From Microbacterium sp. Root180 (GTDB lineage Bacteria; Actinomycetota; Actinomycetes; Actinomycetales; Microbacteriaceae): 64,000 nucleotides of DNA. Made by a program: the position numbers and the translations under genes. The notes under the pieces were generated by a model. The model saw only the letters and a list, made by a program, of their open reading frames with translations. It searched no databases and was not told where the DNA came from. Shown piece by piece: positions 1 through 8,160 of the stretch (positions within the stretch are counted from its first letter, which is position 1; the number at the start of each line of letters is the position of its first letter). The stretch lies in NCBI RefSeq assembly GCF_001428485.1, contig NZ_LMHS01000004.1, positions 33,686 to 97,685 of the forward strand, written 5' to 3'.

Positions 1-360
1 TCGGGCGCGACCAAGCTGCCCAAGCTCCAGAAGGTCCTCGTCGCGTTCGGTGACGATATCGCCTTCGAGGACACCCTGAACGAGGCGCTCGACACCCTGT
101 TCGGCGGCGACTCGGGCGCGAGCGCCGGCGATGACGATGTGGAGCCGACCCCGGGCGCGACGCCTGCACCCACGCCGACGGAACCCGGCGAGCCGACGGT
201 GCCGTCCGACGAGTATCAGGCCGCTCTGCAGGAGGCTCAGGAGGCCATGATCGCGCGCGACGCCGCGCTCAAGGCCGGCGACCTGACCGCGTTCGCCGAG
301 GCGGATGACGCCCTGACGGCCGCCGTCGAGAAGCTCATCGAGCTCGGCGCGCAGCCGTAA
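1..360 (+). CDS. UPF0182 family membrane protein, C-terminal end (partial)
   Basis: Only the last 119 codons are present; the gene enters from the left edge. The visible part begins SGATKLPKLQKVLVAFGDDI, which I recognise as the conserved end of the large UPF0182 (COG1615) multipass membrane proteins of Actinobacteria. An acidic Pro/Thr/Ala linker follows, then a helical tail rich in Ala and Glu (EYQAALQEAQEAM) ending in ELGAQP. No transmembrane segment remains in this fragment. The function of the family is unknown. It converges on the carotenoid operon and probably shares the hairpin at 373-406 as terminator. Family assignment is fairly secure; nothing can be said about the N-terminus. Confidence 0.85.
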   Translation, partial: SGATKLPKLQKVLVAFGDDIAFEDTLNEALDTLFGGDSGASAGDDDVEPTPGATPAPTPTEPGEPTVPSDEYQAALQEAQEAMIARDAALKAGDLTAFAEADDALTAAVEKLIELGAQP

Positions 361-372
361 CTCCCACCGAGT

Positions 373-406
373 CTGATCCCGGTCCCTTGCGAGGGGCCGG
401 GATCAG
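373..406. terminator. Bidirectional hairpin terminator between UPF0182 gene and crtEb
   Basis: A 14-bp inverted repeat starts with CTGATCCCGG and ends with CCGGGATCAG, with a single G-T pair in the stem and a 6-nt loop. It lies between two convergent genes, and the right arm contains the crtEb stop codon. The T-run after it is weak in both directions, so terminator strength is uncertain. Confidence 0.6.
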
Positions 407-1293
407 TTCGTGAGGAACCAGTACCAGATCAGCAGCAGGGTGACCACGAAGCCGGCGAGCTGGTTGAGCCACAGGAACCGGTCCCACCCGCGGGTCGCGT
501 CGGTGGCCGTCTCGTCCGTGATGCGGCGGTACGGCCACACCGTGAGCAGGTACGGCACGGCGACGAGCGCGGCGAGAGGCCCGGGCCACGCGGTCGCCAG
601 CATCACCAGGCCCGCCGCCGCGTAGCACGCGAGTGCGAAGCGCACGGTCCAGCGGGCTCCGCGCGCCGTGGCGATCGAGGCGATGCCCGCCTCGCGGTCG
701 GCCGCGACATCCTGCACCGCACCGAACGCATGCGAGGCGATGCCCCACAGCGCGAACGCCGCGATGACGGCGGCGAGCTGCCAGGTCCAGATCGCGCCGG
801 CGAGCACGAGCCCGTATACGGCGGGGGAGAAGAAGTGGATGCTGCTGGTCACCGAGTCTGCGAACGGCACCTCCTTCAGCCGCAGCGGCGGCGCGCTGTA
901 GAAGACGACGAAGAAGAGGCTCGCCGCGAGGACGGCCCACGATGCCGGTGAGCCGACCAGGACGAGATAGGCGACGAACGGCGTGCACGAGATGGCGGCG
1001 GCCCAGAGAGTGACGGGGTGCAGTCGGCGGTCGAGGACGGCGCCGTGCGCCCCACCCTTGCGCGGGTTGCGCAAGTCGGATTCGTAGTCGAAGACATCGT
1101 TGATCCCGTACATCGCGAGGTTGTACGGGATGAGGAAGAACAGGGTCCCGACGATCAGCGTCGCGTCGATCTCGCGGACGGTCAGCAGGTAGGCCGCGGC
1201 GAAGGGGTAGGCGGTGTTGATCCAGCTCACCGGGCGCGACGACAGGACGAGCTGTCGCACCACCGCGCCCGCGCGGAGCGGAGCGGCTGTCAT
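403..1293 (-). CDS. crtEb: Prenyltransferase, lycopene elongase (UbiA family)
   Basis: A 296-residue polytopic membrane protein of the UbiA prenyltransferase superfamily. In Corynebacterium, CrtEb adds two C5 units to lycopene to make the C50 backbone of flavuxanthin/decaprenoxanthin. The first Asp-rich motif appears as NDVFDYESD near residues 70-78, and a second Asp-containing stretch is QDVAADREAG. Hydrophobic helices follow throughout (for example LIVGTLFFLIPYNLAMYGI). It is the last gene of the leftward crt operon; its ATG overlaps the crtYf stop (ATGA), which fixes the start at 1293 rather than at an upstream codon inside crtYf. The assignment rests on UbiA motifs plus position beside crtYe/crtYf. 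Confidence 0.9.
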   Translation of the reverse strand: MTAAPLRAGAVVRQLVLSSRPVSWINTAYPFAAAYLLTVREIDATLIVGTLFFLIPYNLAMYGINDVFDYESDLRNPRKGGAHGAVLDRRLHPVTLWAAAISCTPFVAYLVLVGSPASWAVLAASLFFVVFYSAPPLRLKEVPFADSVTSSIHFFSPAVYGLVLAGAIWTWQLAAVIAAFALWGIASHAFGAVQDVAADREAGIASIATARGARWTVRFALACYAAAGLVMLATAWPGPLAALVAVPYLLTVWPYRRITDETATDATRGWDRFLWLNQLAGFVVTLLLIWYWFLTN

Positions 1294-1607
1294 GCGGCGA
1301 CCTCGTGCCGTGCGCGGGGCGTGAGCAGCACGAAGACGGCGGGCACGAGGAAGGCGGCGCACACGGCGTAGGAGAAGTCCTCGAGCGGGGCGAGACCGAT
1401 CCGCAGTCCGCTGAGGTGCTCCTCGGGGTAGGTGAAGAGACCGGCGGCGATCATGAGGTTGTCGAAGACCGCCGTCAGGGCGACGAGCACGGCCGTCGCG
1501 ATGCCCGATGCGGCCATGCGGCGGCCGAAGTCGGGCCGCCGCACCGTGGCGAGCACGATCAGCAGCGTCAGCAGGGCGAACGGCACCACGATGAGAGCGT
1601 AGGTCAC
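1290..1607 (-). CDS. crtYf: C50 carotenoid cyclase subunit, CrtYf-like
   Basis: A 105-residue protein with three predicted membrane helices (residues about 3-22, 35-58, 80-97) belonging to the lycopene cyclase domain family. Heterodimers of two such half-cyclases close the epsilon rings of C50 carotenoids in Corynebacterium. The conserved PLEDFSYAVCAAFLVPA stretch near residues 74-90 resembles the PxE(E/D)xxF motif of these cyclases. The GTG start overlaps the crtYe stop (GTGA) and its own stop overlaps the crtEb ATG, so both ends are fixed by coupling. Which of the two small genes is called Ye or Yf follows the Corynebacterium gene order. Confidence 0.85.
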   Translation of the reverse strand: MTYALIVVPFALLTLLIVLATVRRPDFGRRMAASGIATAVLVALTAVFDNLMIAAGLFTYPEEHLSGLRIGLAPLEDFSYAVCAAFLVPAVFVLLTPRARHEVAA

Positions 1608-1936
1608 GGACTGTCCGCCTCGGCGACGGGCGTCACGATCCGGCGTGCCGCGCCCCACGTCACGAGGGCGAGATAGCAGAGGAACGCGAGGAAGAACGGC
1701 TCCTCGAGGGGCAGATGCGGGGCGAGGTCGATGCCGATCAGCAGAACGCTCTCGCCCTTCACGAAGACGCCGGTCGCGATCCCGACCGCGTCCCACACGA
1801 CGAAGAACGCCGTGCCGATCGCCACGGCGGCCGCGGTCCGGCCGGGTGCACTCCAGGCCGCGAGGCGCCACCGGCGGTCGAGCAGCGCGATCCCGGCGGC
1901 CGAGACGAGGATCGCAGCGAGGTAGAGACCGGGCAC
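1604..1936 (-). CDS. crtYe: C50 carotenoid cyclase subunit, CrtYe-like
   Basis: A 110-residue membrane protein, the partner half-cyclase of the next gene. It shows three hydrophobic segments and the motif PLEEPFFLAFLCYLALVTW near residues 76-94, matching the PxEE-F-F signature of lycopene cyclase domains. The best start is the GTG at 1936, one base after the crtI stop; no earlier start is possible without running into crtI. Splitting the cyclase into two genes is typical of Gram-positive bacteria, while fungi and archaea carry a fused form. The product with CrtYf is inferred to be a membrane heterodimer acting on the CrtEb product. Confidence 0.85.
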   Translation of the reverse strand: MPGLYLAAILVSAAGIALLDRRWRLAAWSAPGRTAAAVAIGTAFFVVWDAVGIATGVFVKGESVLLIGIDLAPHLPLEEPFFLAFLCYLALVTWGAARRIVTPVAEADSP

Positions 1937-1937
1937 G

Positions 1938-3509
1938 TCACACCTTCGCCGGCTCGGCGGTCGGGCCGGGGGAGCGGTCGCCGCGGAGCCGCTTGACGAC
2001 GAGTTCGGCCGAGATGAGGCACATCGGCAGGCCGATGCCGGGCAGAGCGGATCCGCCGGCATACGAGAGTCCCTCGACCTTCCGCGACGCGTTGCGCGGC
2101 CGGAACATCGCGCTCTGGCGCAGAGTGTGGGCGAGGCCCAGCGCGTTCCCGCGCCACGAGCCGAGGTCCGCGGCGAAGTCGCCGGGGGTGATCGTGCGGC
2201 GCACGACGATCCGCTCGGCGAGGTCGGGCACGTCGCACCAGGTGGAGATCTGTGCGATGACGCGGTCCGCCGCGGCCTCGATCGCGGCATCGCCGGCACG
2301 GTCGATGCCGCCGCGGCCGAGCTCGGGGTCGGCGGGCACCGGCACGAGCACGAACACGTTCTCGTGCCCGGCGGGGGCGACCGTGGGGTCGGTCGCGCTG
2401 GGGCGGCAGACGTACAGCGAGGCCGGGTCGGAGATGCGGGGCCGCGACCCGAAGATGTCGTCGAAGTTGGACCGCCAGTCGTCGGCGAACAGGAGCGTGT
2501 GATGGGCGAGCTGAGGGAGTTCTCCCTCCACGCCGAGCAGAAGGAGCAGAGCGCCCGGGCTGGGAGACCGCTTCGCCCACCACTCCTCCGGGTAGGTCTG
2601 CAGCTCGCGGGGGAGCATCGTCGTCTCGGTGTGGTGCAGGTCGGCGGTGGAGACGACGAGGTCCGCTTCCAGACGCCGGCCGTCCGCCAGCGCGACGCCG
2701 GTCGCCACACCGCCGGCGGTCGAGATCGACGCGACCCGGGCTCCTGTCTCGATGCGAGCGCCGGATGCCTCGGCCAGGCGGGCGATGGCCCGGATGATCT
2801 CGGTGAATCCTCCGCGGGGGTAGAGCACGCCGTCGTCGAGGTCGAGGTGGCTCATGAGGTGGTAGAGGCTCGGCACGCCGTAGGGCGACCCGCCGAGGAA
2901 GACCGCCGGGTACCCGAGGATCTGCCGCAGCCGCGGGTCTTCGAAGCGGCGCTCGACGTGCGAGGCGAGACTGCGGGTGAGCAGCGGCGCGAGCTGGGGC
3001 ACGCGGCGCAGCAGTGCGGGATCGCGCAGTCCCGCTGTCGTCTCGTACGTGTCGTAGAGGAACCGTGTCACGGCCAGGTCGTAGGCGTCGCCGGCGGAGT
3101 CGAGGTACTCCGCCAGTCGGGCGCCGGCACCGGGCTCGACGGACTCGAACAGGGCGGTGGCAGCATCCCGCCCCGATCGCACATCGAGCGATCCGCGCCC
3201 CGTGGCCGGATCGGAGTAGACGCGATACGCCGGGTCCAGCCGCACGAGGTCGAGCTGCTCGGCGGTCGTGGTGCCGAGAAGGCGGAAGAAGTGGTCGAAC
3301 ACCTCGGGCATGAGGTACCAGCTCGGACCGGTGTCGAAGCGGAACCCGTCGCGCTCCCAGGACCCGGCGCGGCCGCCGATCTCGTCCCGCGCCTCGAGCA
3401 CGGTGACCGACCAGCCCTCGTGGCCGAGGAGCGCCGCGGTGGCGAGGCCGGCGATTCCTCCGCCGACGACCACCGCGCGCCCCGCGGCGCGTGTCGGGAG
3501 TGCGGTCAT
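1938..3509 (-). CDS. crtI: Phytoene desaturase
   Basis: A 523-residue FAD-dependent CrtI-type desaturase that converts phytoene to lycopene by successive dehydrogenations at the membrane. The N-terminal dinucleotide-binding motif is GGGIAG at residues 16-21, followed by LEARDEIGGRAGSW, and FDTGPSWYLMPEVFD near residue 60 is characteristic of bacterial CrtI. Near the C-terminus, SYAGGSALPGIGLPM is the conserved carotenoid-desaturase signature (usually GxxxxPGxGxP). The ATG overlaps the crtB stop (ATGA). Length agrees with the family's usual 490-530 residues. Lycopene is the expected product, because CrtEb and the C50 cyclases need it. Confidence 0.95.
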   Translation of the reverse strand: MTALPTRAAGRAVVVGGGIAGLATAALLGHEGWSVTVLEARDEIGGRAGSWERDGFRFDTGPSWYLMPEVFDHFFRLLGTTTAEQLDLVRLDPAYRVYSDPATGRGSLDVRSGRDAATALFESVEPGAGARLAEYLDSAGDAYDLAVTRFLYDTYETTAGLRDPALLRRVPQLAPLLTRSLASHVERRFEDPRLRQILGYPAVFLGGSPYGVPSLYHLMSHLDLDDGVLYPRGGFTEIIRAIARLAEASGARIETGARVASISTAGGVATGVALADGRRLEADLVVSTADLHHTETTMLPRELQTYPEEWWAKRSPSPGALLLLLGVEGELPQLAHHTLLFADDWRSNFDDIFGSRPRISDPASLYVCRPSATDPTVAPAGHENVFVLVPVPADPELGRGGIDRAGDAAIEAAADRVIAQISTWCDVPDLAERIVVRRTITPGDFAADLGSWRGNALGLAHTLRQSAMFRPRNASRKVEGLSYAGGSALPGIGLPMCLISAELVVKRLRGDRSPGPTAEPAKV

Positions 3510-4390
3510 GCCCGTGCGTCCTTCGGCGCCAGTCCGAGCAGTGCGCGGACGGCGAGCCGGGCCTTCACGACATCGGGCACCCGGACGCGCCGCGTGGGCT
3601 CCGCGGTCGCGCGCAACCTCGCGGCGAGTTCACCGAAGAGGTCGTGCGCCGCGGTCACCGCGCGGCGGCAGTCCGGAGGCAGCCGGGGAATGACGGCCGC
3701 TGCCGCCGCGAGATCGGCGTCGATGCGATCGAGCACGTCGTCCCGGGTGGTGGCCCCGGAGGTGAGCCCGAGGTAGTCGCGCCCGAGAGCGGCGGCGTCG
3801 TGGTCCAGATCGCGGAGGAAGTTCACGTCCTGGAAGGCGGCGCCCAGGCGGCGGGCGCCGTCGATGAGATCGGGGGACGGAGACTGCGGATGCCGCGTCC
3901 CTGCATTGACGAACACCTGCAGGCACATCAGGCCGACCACTTCGGCCGACCCGTACACGTAGGTGTCGTGCGAGGCGTCATCGTGCTGCTGGGTCGAGAG
4001 ATCGGTGCGCATGGAGGCGAAGAACGGACGGATCAGATCCTCGCCGATCCCGCACTCGCGGGCCGTGCGTGCGAACGCATGGACGATGAGGTTCGCGCTG
4101 AAGCCGCGCTGCACCGCGATGAGCGTCTCCGTCTCCAGATCATCGAGCACGCGCCGTGCGTCCTCGGCGGAGAGACCCGCAGCGGCAGCGGGACCGTCGA
4201 CGATCTCGTCGGCCACCCGCACGAGTGCGTAGATCACCCGCACGTGAGGGCGAGGTCGGGAGCCGAGCAGCCGGCAGGCCAGGCCGAACGACGTCGAATA
4301 CCGTGCGATGACGGTGGCCGCGGCATCCTGTGCCGTCTGGTCGTAGAGGGCGAGGCCGGTCGCCACGCGGTCGCGCGCAGCGCCGCTCAC
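3506..4390 (-). CDS. crtB: Phytoene synthase
   Basis: A 294-residue squalene/phytoene synthase family protein joining two geranylgeranyl diphosphates into phytoene. The first Asp-rich motif is VADEIVDG near residues 55-62 and the second is FLRDLDHDAAALGRDYLG near 170-187, both Mg-diphosphate binding. The N-terminus has the usual IARYSTSFGLACRLL. The GTG at 4390 overlaps the stop of the upstream prenyl synthase (GTGA); longer versions would run into that gene. It sits third in the operon, between the GGPP synthase that supplies its substrate and crtI that uses its product. Confidence 0.93.
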   Translation of the reverse strand: MSGAARDRVATGLALYDQTAQDAAATVIARYSTSFGLACRLLGSRPRPHVRVIYALVRVADEIVDGPAAAAGLSAEDARRVLDDLETETLIAVQRGFSANLIVHAFARTARECGIGEDLIRPFFASMRTDLSTQQHDDASHDTYVYGSAEVVGLMCLQVFVNAGTRHPQSPSPDLIDGARRLGAAFQDVNFLRDLDHDAAALGRDYLGLTSGATTRDDVLDRIDADLAAAAAVIPRLPPDCRRAVTAAHDLFGELAARLRATAEPTRRVRVPDVVKARLAVRALLGLAPKDARA

Positions 4391-5442
4391 GGGATCCGCC
4401 TCGCCATCCCGTCGGCGAGGTCGCGCAACAGCGTGCCCGCCGCGGGCGTCAACGAGGGGTCGAGCGATGCCGTGCGCACCTCGTCGAGGGCGTCCTCGAT
4501 GACGGCGCGCAGACGCTCGCGGGCGCCGCTCTCCTCGAGGGCGACCTGCGCTTCGCGCACGGCGATGGGGCCTGTGGGGGCGGCCGCGAGGGCATCGCTG
4601 ACTCGACTCCACGACGGGGTCTGACTGGCGAGTGCGACCAGCGGCGTGCGCTTGGCCTCGCGCAGGTCGCCGCCGCTCTCGCGTCCCGCCTGTGCGGCCG
4701 TGCCGAAAGTTCCGATGAGGTCGTCCACGAGCTGGAAGGCGAGTCCGAGGCGTCCGCCTGCCGTGGTGAGCACCTCGATCGCGGCGTCGGAGGCGCCCGC
4801 GAGCACCGCGCCCGCTTGGAGGGGCGCGCGGAACGAGTAGACGGCGGTCTTGTTGAACGCGGCGTCGAAGACGTCCTCGGGAGAGGTCTGCGTGGTTCCC
4901 ACGCTGTTCTCGACGTCGGCGAGCTCTCCTGCGGCCGAGACGTAGACCGCCTCGTCGACGAGCGCGTACAGGCGTTCTCGGGCGACGGGGTCGACCTCGG
5001 CGAACGCGACGAGCCGCAGTGCCTCGTGGAGGAGCAGATCCCCGGCGAGGATCCCCGCCGCATCTCCGAGCAGCGCCGCGCCGGCGGCATCCGCTCCCCG
5101 CGTCCTCGCCCGCTCGCGGAACTCGCCGGCGACGTTGGGGACGCCGCGCCGTTCGGTGTCGTGGTCGATCACGTCGTCGTGCACCACGAACGCGGTGTGC
5201 AGCAGCTCGAACGCCGCGGCGACGGGGTACAGACCGGGAACGGCGCCCGGATCGCCCCCGAACGCGCGGAAGGATGCCGCCACCAGGGCCGGCCGGAATC
5301 GCTTGCCCCCGCGCGTGGCGCGCGCGAGCGCCTCGCCGAGCGCGCCGAACCCCGGCCCGAGGCGGGCCGCGCGGGTGACGACGCCGGAGACGGCCTCGTC
5401 GATGGCGGCGTCGACACCCGGCGGCGCCGGGAGGGCGATCAT
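4387..5442 (-). CDS. crtE: Geranylgeranyl diphosphate synthase (polyprenyl synthase)
   Basis: A 351-residue all-helical trans-prenyl diphosphate synthase (IspA/IdsA family) making GGPP from IPP and allylic diphosphates. The first aspartate-rich motif is HDDVIDHD with DDVID at residues 89-93; GKRFRP near 46-51 binds the IPP diphosphate; the second motif is LVDDLIG, lacking the final Asp found in many family members. Chain length is inferred from context, as phytoene synthase needs C20. The ATG at 5442 overlaps the idi stop (ATGA). Corynebacterial relatives are also called idsA, so the symbol is chosen from position in the crt operon. Confidence 0.9.
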   Translation of the reverse strand: MIALPAPPGVDAAIDEAVSGVVTRAARLGPGFGALGEALARATRGGKRFRPALVAASFRAFGGDPGAVPGLYPVAAAFELLHTAFVVHDDVIDHDTERRGVPNVAGEFRERARTRGADAAGAALLGDAAGILAGDLLLHEALRLVAFAEVDPVARERLYALVDEAVYVSAAGELADVENSVGTTQTSPEDVFDAAFNKTAVYSFRAPLQAGAVLAGASDAAIEVLTTAGGRLGLAFQLVDDLIGTFGTAAQAGRESGGDLREAKRTPLVALASQTPSWSRVSDALAAAPTGPIAVREAQVALEESGARERLRAVIEDALDEVRTASLDPSLTPAAGTLLRDLADGMARRIP

Positions 5443-5990
5443 GACGCCCGTCGTCGCTGGGCGACGGTGTCGAAGAGGTGCAGCTGCTCGGCCTGGAGCA
5501 CGAGCCACGGGCTGAACGCCCACGGTGTGGTCTGGAGGGAGGCGGCCAGTTCGCCGGGGTCGACCCACCGGGCGTCGACGACCTCCAGCGGATTGAGGAC
5601 CGGCTCGTCGCGCGTGAGCGCGGTGTACACCGGGCACACCTCGTGCTCGACGATCCCGTTCGTGTCGGTGGCCCGGTAGCGGAAGAGGGGCAGCGCGAGC
5701 TCGATGTCCTCGAGCGCGATCCCGAGCTCGAACTCCGCCCGGCGGTGGACGGCGGTCAGCACCGGCTCGGCGGGCTTGGGGTGTCCGCAGAACGAGTTGC
5801 TCCACACTCCCGGCCAGGTCTTCTTGTCGAGGGCGCGCCGGGTGACGAGCACCTGGCCGTCCTCATTGACCACGTGGCAGGAGAAGGCGAGGTGCAGCGC
5901 GGTGTCAGTGCCGTGGACGCTGCTCTTCGGGGCTGTGCCGATCGCCCGTCCCTCGTCATCGAGAAGGACCACGTAGTCGGCATCAGTCAT
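5439..5990 (-). CDS. idi: Isopentenyl-diphosphate delta-isomerase, type I
   Basis: A 183-residue Nudix-fold isomerase interconverting IPP and DMAPP. Recognisable features are ALHLAFSCHVVNEDGQVL, TWPGVWSNSFCGHPKP with the catalytic Cys near residue 67, and NGIVEHEVCPVYTA with the catalytic Glu region. It is the first gene of the leftward crt operon, so the operon supplies its own allylic primer. A clear ribosome-binding site (GGGAGGA) lies 6 nt upstream of the ATG. Its leader holds the 8-bp inverted repeat at 6008-6028, which probably places the whole operon under the divergent MarR regulator. Confidence 0.95.
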   Translation of the reverse strand: MTDADYVVLLDDEGRAIGTAPKSSVHGTDTALHLAFSCHVVNEDGQVLVTRRALDKKTWPGVWSNSFCGHPKPAEPVLTAVHRRAEFELGIALEDIELALPLFRYRATDTNGIVEHEVCPVYTALTRDEPVLNPLEVVDARWVDPGELAASLQTTPWAFSPWLVLQAEQLHLFDTVAQRRRAS

Positions 5991-6007
5991 CGGCGTCCTC
6001 CCGGTTA

Positions 6008-6028
6008 ATCGCTAGTTTAGCTAGCGAT
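6008..6028. promoter_or_regulatory. Palindromic operator between the crt operon and marR
   Basis: A perfect inverted repeat with arms ATCGCTAG and CTAGCGAT around a 5-nt TTTAG spacer. It lies 18 nt upstream of the idi start and 43 nt upstream of the marR start, in the only space between the two divergent units. CTAG-containing palindromes are rare in this GC-rich DNA. Position and symmetry fit a MarR dimer site that would control both directions. I infer this; no binding data are available here. Confidence 0.7.
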
Positions 6029-6071
6029 ATGGTGCGTCCGATGATACAAGGGTACCGAGGGAGTGTCCACA

Positions 6072-6539
6072 ATGGCCGAGCCTTGGTCGCCCACGACGCC
6101 TCACGACCACGAGGTCCTGCAGGTGCTCCTCGCCGTTCGCGCATTCAGCGATGCGATGGATCGCATGTACGGAGGCATGAAGGACGAGATGGAGATGAAC
6201 GTCTCCGACCTCTCGGCGCTGCGCATGCTCATCATGCGAGAGCAGGCCGGAGCGGTGGTGAGCCCGCACGACCTCGCGAACCACCTGAGGATCTCGACGG
6301 CATCGACGACGAAGCTCCTCGACCGCCTGACCGCAGCCGGGCACGTCGAGCGCCGTCCTCACCCGACCGACGGCCGGGCGCGCATCATCACGCTCACCCC
6401 GCACTCCCGGCGGACCTTCTTCGAGCACTTCAGTGAGCGACTGCAAGCGATGCGGAATGTCGCGGACCGCTACACCGACGACGAGCTCGCTACGATCGCC
6501 CGCTTCCTGAGCGAGCTCGGGGACGTCCTGACGGAATGA
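6072..6539 (+). CDS. MarR-family regulator, probable repressor of the crt operon
   Basis: A 155-residue winged-helix protein. The HTH region is SPHDLANHLRISTASTTKLLDRLTAAGHVERRPHPTD (split here by its helices, about residues 65-100), with the wing DGRARIITLTPHSR. N- and C-terminal helices would form the dimer. The ATG at 6072 has GAGGGAG 8 nt upstream and is preferred over a GTG nine bases earlier that overlaps this site. In Corynebacterium glutamicum a MarR-type protein, CrtR, is divergent from and represses the crt operon; the same arrangement here suggests the same role, possibly with an isoprenoid diphosphate as inducer. The regulator class is certain, the target is an inference from position and the operator. 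Confidence 0.88.
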   Translation: MAEPWSPTTPHDHEVLQVLLAVRAFSDAMDRMYGGMKDEMEMNVSDLSALRMLIMREQAGAVVSPHDLANHLRISTASTTKLLDRLTAAGHVERRPHPTDGRARIITLTPHSRRTFFEHFSERLQAMRNVADRYTDDELATIARFLSELGDVLTE

Positions 6540-6628
6540 GCCTGAGCGCCTGCGATGTGGGCGACCCGCCGCTTCTGGTGCGGCGGGATACCCCTCACGG
6601 GGCTGCGGAGAAAGCGCAGAGGCACGCA

Positions 6629-6664
6629 AAAGGCCCGGAATCACGAGGATTCCGGGCCTTTCTC
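6629..6664. terminator. Strong bidirectional terminator, marR / initiator tRNA
   Basis: A perfect 14-bp stem (AAAGGCCCGGAATC pairing with GATTCCGGGCCTTT) and a 5-nt loop, followed by T-rich sequence on both strands. It serves the rightward marR gene and the leftward tRNA gene that ends just beyond it. Confidence 0.9.
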
Positions 6665-6666
6665 TG

Positions 6667-6740
6667 TTGCGGGGACAGGATTTGAACCTGCGACCTCTGG
6701 GTTATGAGCCCAGCGAGCTACCGAACTGCTCCACCCCGCG
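6667..6740 (-). tRNA. Initiator tRNA-fMet (CAT)
   Basis: A 74-nt cloverleaf without encoded CCA. The anticodon loop is CTCATAA. Three G-C pairs in the anticodon stem (CTGGG/CCCAG) and an unpaired C1-A72 at the acceptor end are the hallmarks of the initiator, so this is not elongator Met or Ile2. A TAGGCT -10 box at 6753-6758 lies about 12 nt upstream of the 5-prime end. The hairpin at 6629-6664 would terminate it. Confidence 0.95.
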
Positions 6741-6834
6741 GCACAAGAAGTTAGCCTAGCACGGTTTCGGAGTGGGGCGCGCCGTCGGGCGCCTTCGCTT
6801 GCTGTGCGGTCCCGCGGCGGGCGAGGATGAGCGT

Positions 6835-7344
6835 ATGCCGGCAGAGCGCGATCGCGACCCTCTCGACGACCGCGTGGACGGGCGCGACGAGACGGCGGCC
6901 GAACGCGCCGACCGCAACTGGAGCGAAGTCCTCCAGGAGCTGCGCGTCCTGCAGACCGGCACCCAGATCCTGACCGGCTTCCTTCTCGCGCTCGCGTTCC
7001 AGCCGGCGTTCTCCGACCTGACCGATGGTCAGCGCTCGATCTACCTGCTCCTGGTGGTGGTCTCCGCGTTGAGCGCGATCATCGCCCTCGCCCCGGTCGC
7101 CCTCCACCGCGTCCTCTTCCAGCAGCGCGCGAAGGCGGAGGTCGTCTCCTACGGGCACGCGGCGCTCATCACCGCGCTCTTCACCGTGTCGGTGCTGATC
7201 GTGGGGGTGGTCGCCTTCGTCTTCGACGTCGTCGTGGGGGATGCTGCGGCATGGTGGGCGCTCGGCATCCTGGCGATGGTCATCATCATGCTGTGGCTGG
7301 TGGTCCCGGCGATTCTCCGCGCCCGACGGAACGGAACCCCATGA
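6835..7344 (+). CDS. DUF6328 family membrane protein
   Basis: A 169-residue protein with a charged N-terminus followed by NWSEVLQELRVLQTGTQIL, then four hydrophobic segments (about 60-80, 85-102, 115-137 and 143-163). The RVLQTG-Q-LTGFLL pattern is typical of DUF6328 membrane proteins, sometimes mislabelled as sodium/proton antiporters. The function is unknown. The chosen ATG at 6835 precedes the charged stretch; an in-frame upstream extension to 6772 overlaps the tRNA promoter region and is rejected. Its stop overlaps the start of the nitrilase gene by 4 nt, so the two are probably co-translated. Confidence 0.8.
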   Translation: MPAERDRDPLDDRVDGRDETAAERADRNWSEVLQELRVLQTGTQILTGFLLALAFQPAFSDLTDGQRSIYLLLVVVSALSAIIALAPVALHRVLFQQRAKAEVVSYGHAALITALFTVSVLIVGVVAFVFDVVVGDAAAWWALGILAMVIIMLWLVVPAILRARRNGTP

Positions 7345-8159
7345 TGACCGCGGCGGGGGCGATCGGGATCGGTGTCGCGCAGTTCGCGCCGACGGCCGAC
7401 ACGCAGGCGAACCTCCACACCATCCGGCAGCTCACGGCCGCGGCATCCTCCCGCGGAGCGCGCGTCGTGGTGTTCCCCGAGTACTCCAGCTACTTCGTCG
7501 ACCCGTTCGACGGATCGCTCGTCGAGAACGCCCAGGAGATCGACGGACCCTTCACCCGCGCACTGATCGAGATCGCCGCCGAGTTCGACGTGCACCTCGT
7601 CGCCGGGCTGCTCGAGAAGGCCGCCGATGAGCGCCGTGTACGCAACACGGTCGTCGCCGTGGACGCGTCCGGCCCGGTGGCGACCTATCGCAAGCTCCAC
7701 CTCTACGACGCGTTCGGCCAGCGCGAATCGGACTGGGTCGAGCCCGGCGCGATCTCGGCGCCCGAGACCTTCGTGATCGACGGCCTGACGTTCGGGCTCA
7801 TGACCTGCTACGACCTGAGGTTTCCCGAGGTGGGCAGGACTCTGGTGGATGCCGGCGCCGACGTGTTCGTCATCCCGGCGGAGTGGGTGCGCGGACCCCT
7901 CAAGGAGCACCACTGGCGCACCCTGCTGCATGCCCGGGCGATCGAGAACACGGTGTTCGCGGCGGCGGCCGACCATCCGCCGCCCCTCGGCGTGGGCTGC
8001 TCGATGGTCGTCGATCCGCAGGGGGTCGAGCTCGCCGCGGTCGGCACCGCGACAGACGTCGCGGTCGCCTTCCTCGACCCGTCCGCCGTCGGGCGCGTGC
8101 GCCGCGTGAACCCCGCCCTGCGCCTGCGCCGATTCGACGTCACGCCCCGCGAGAGCTGA
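7341..8159 (+). CDS. Carbon-nitrogen hydrolase (nitrilase superfamily amidase)
   Basis: A 272-residue single-domain amidase. The Glu-Lys-Cys catalytic set is visible: E47 in VVFPEYSS, K118 in YRKLHLYD and C156 in GLMTCYDLRFPE. These contexts resemble omega-amidase and Nit1/Nit2-type enzymes that hydrolyse small amides such as deaminated glutathione or 2-oxoacid amides; the true substrate cannot be read from sequence. The start is the first of two adjacent ATG codons, overlapping the DUF6328 stop (ATGA). It converges on an aminotransferase gene ending 1 bp away. Aminotransferase plus omega-amidase is a known functional pairing in the methionine and glutamine transamination pathway, but here the genes are on opposite strands. 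Confidence 0.9.
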   Translation: MMTAAGAIGIGVAQFAPTADTQANLHTIRQLTAAASSRGARVVVFPEYSSYFVDPFDGSLVENAQEIDGPFTRALIEIAAEFDVHLVAGLLEKAADERRVRNTVVAVDASGPVATYRKLHLYDAFGQRESDWVEPGAISAPETFVIDGLTFGLMTCYDLRFPEVGRTLVDAGADVFVIPAEWVRGPLKEHHWRTLLHARAIENTVFAAAADHPPPLGVGCSMVVDPQGVELAAVGTATDVAVAFLDPSAVGRVRRVNPALRLRRFDVTPRES

Positions 8160-8160
8160 C

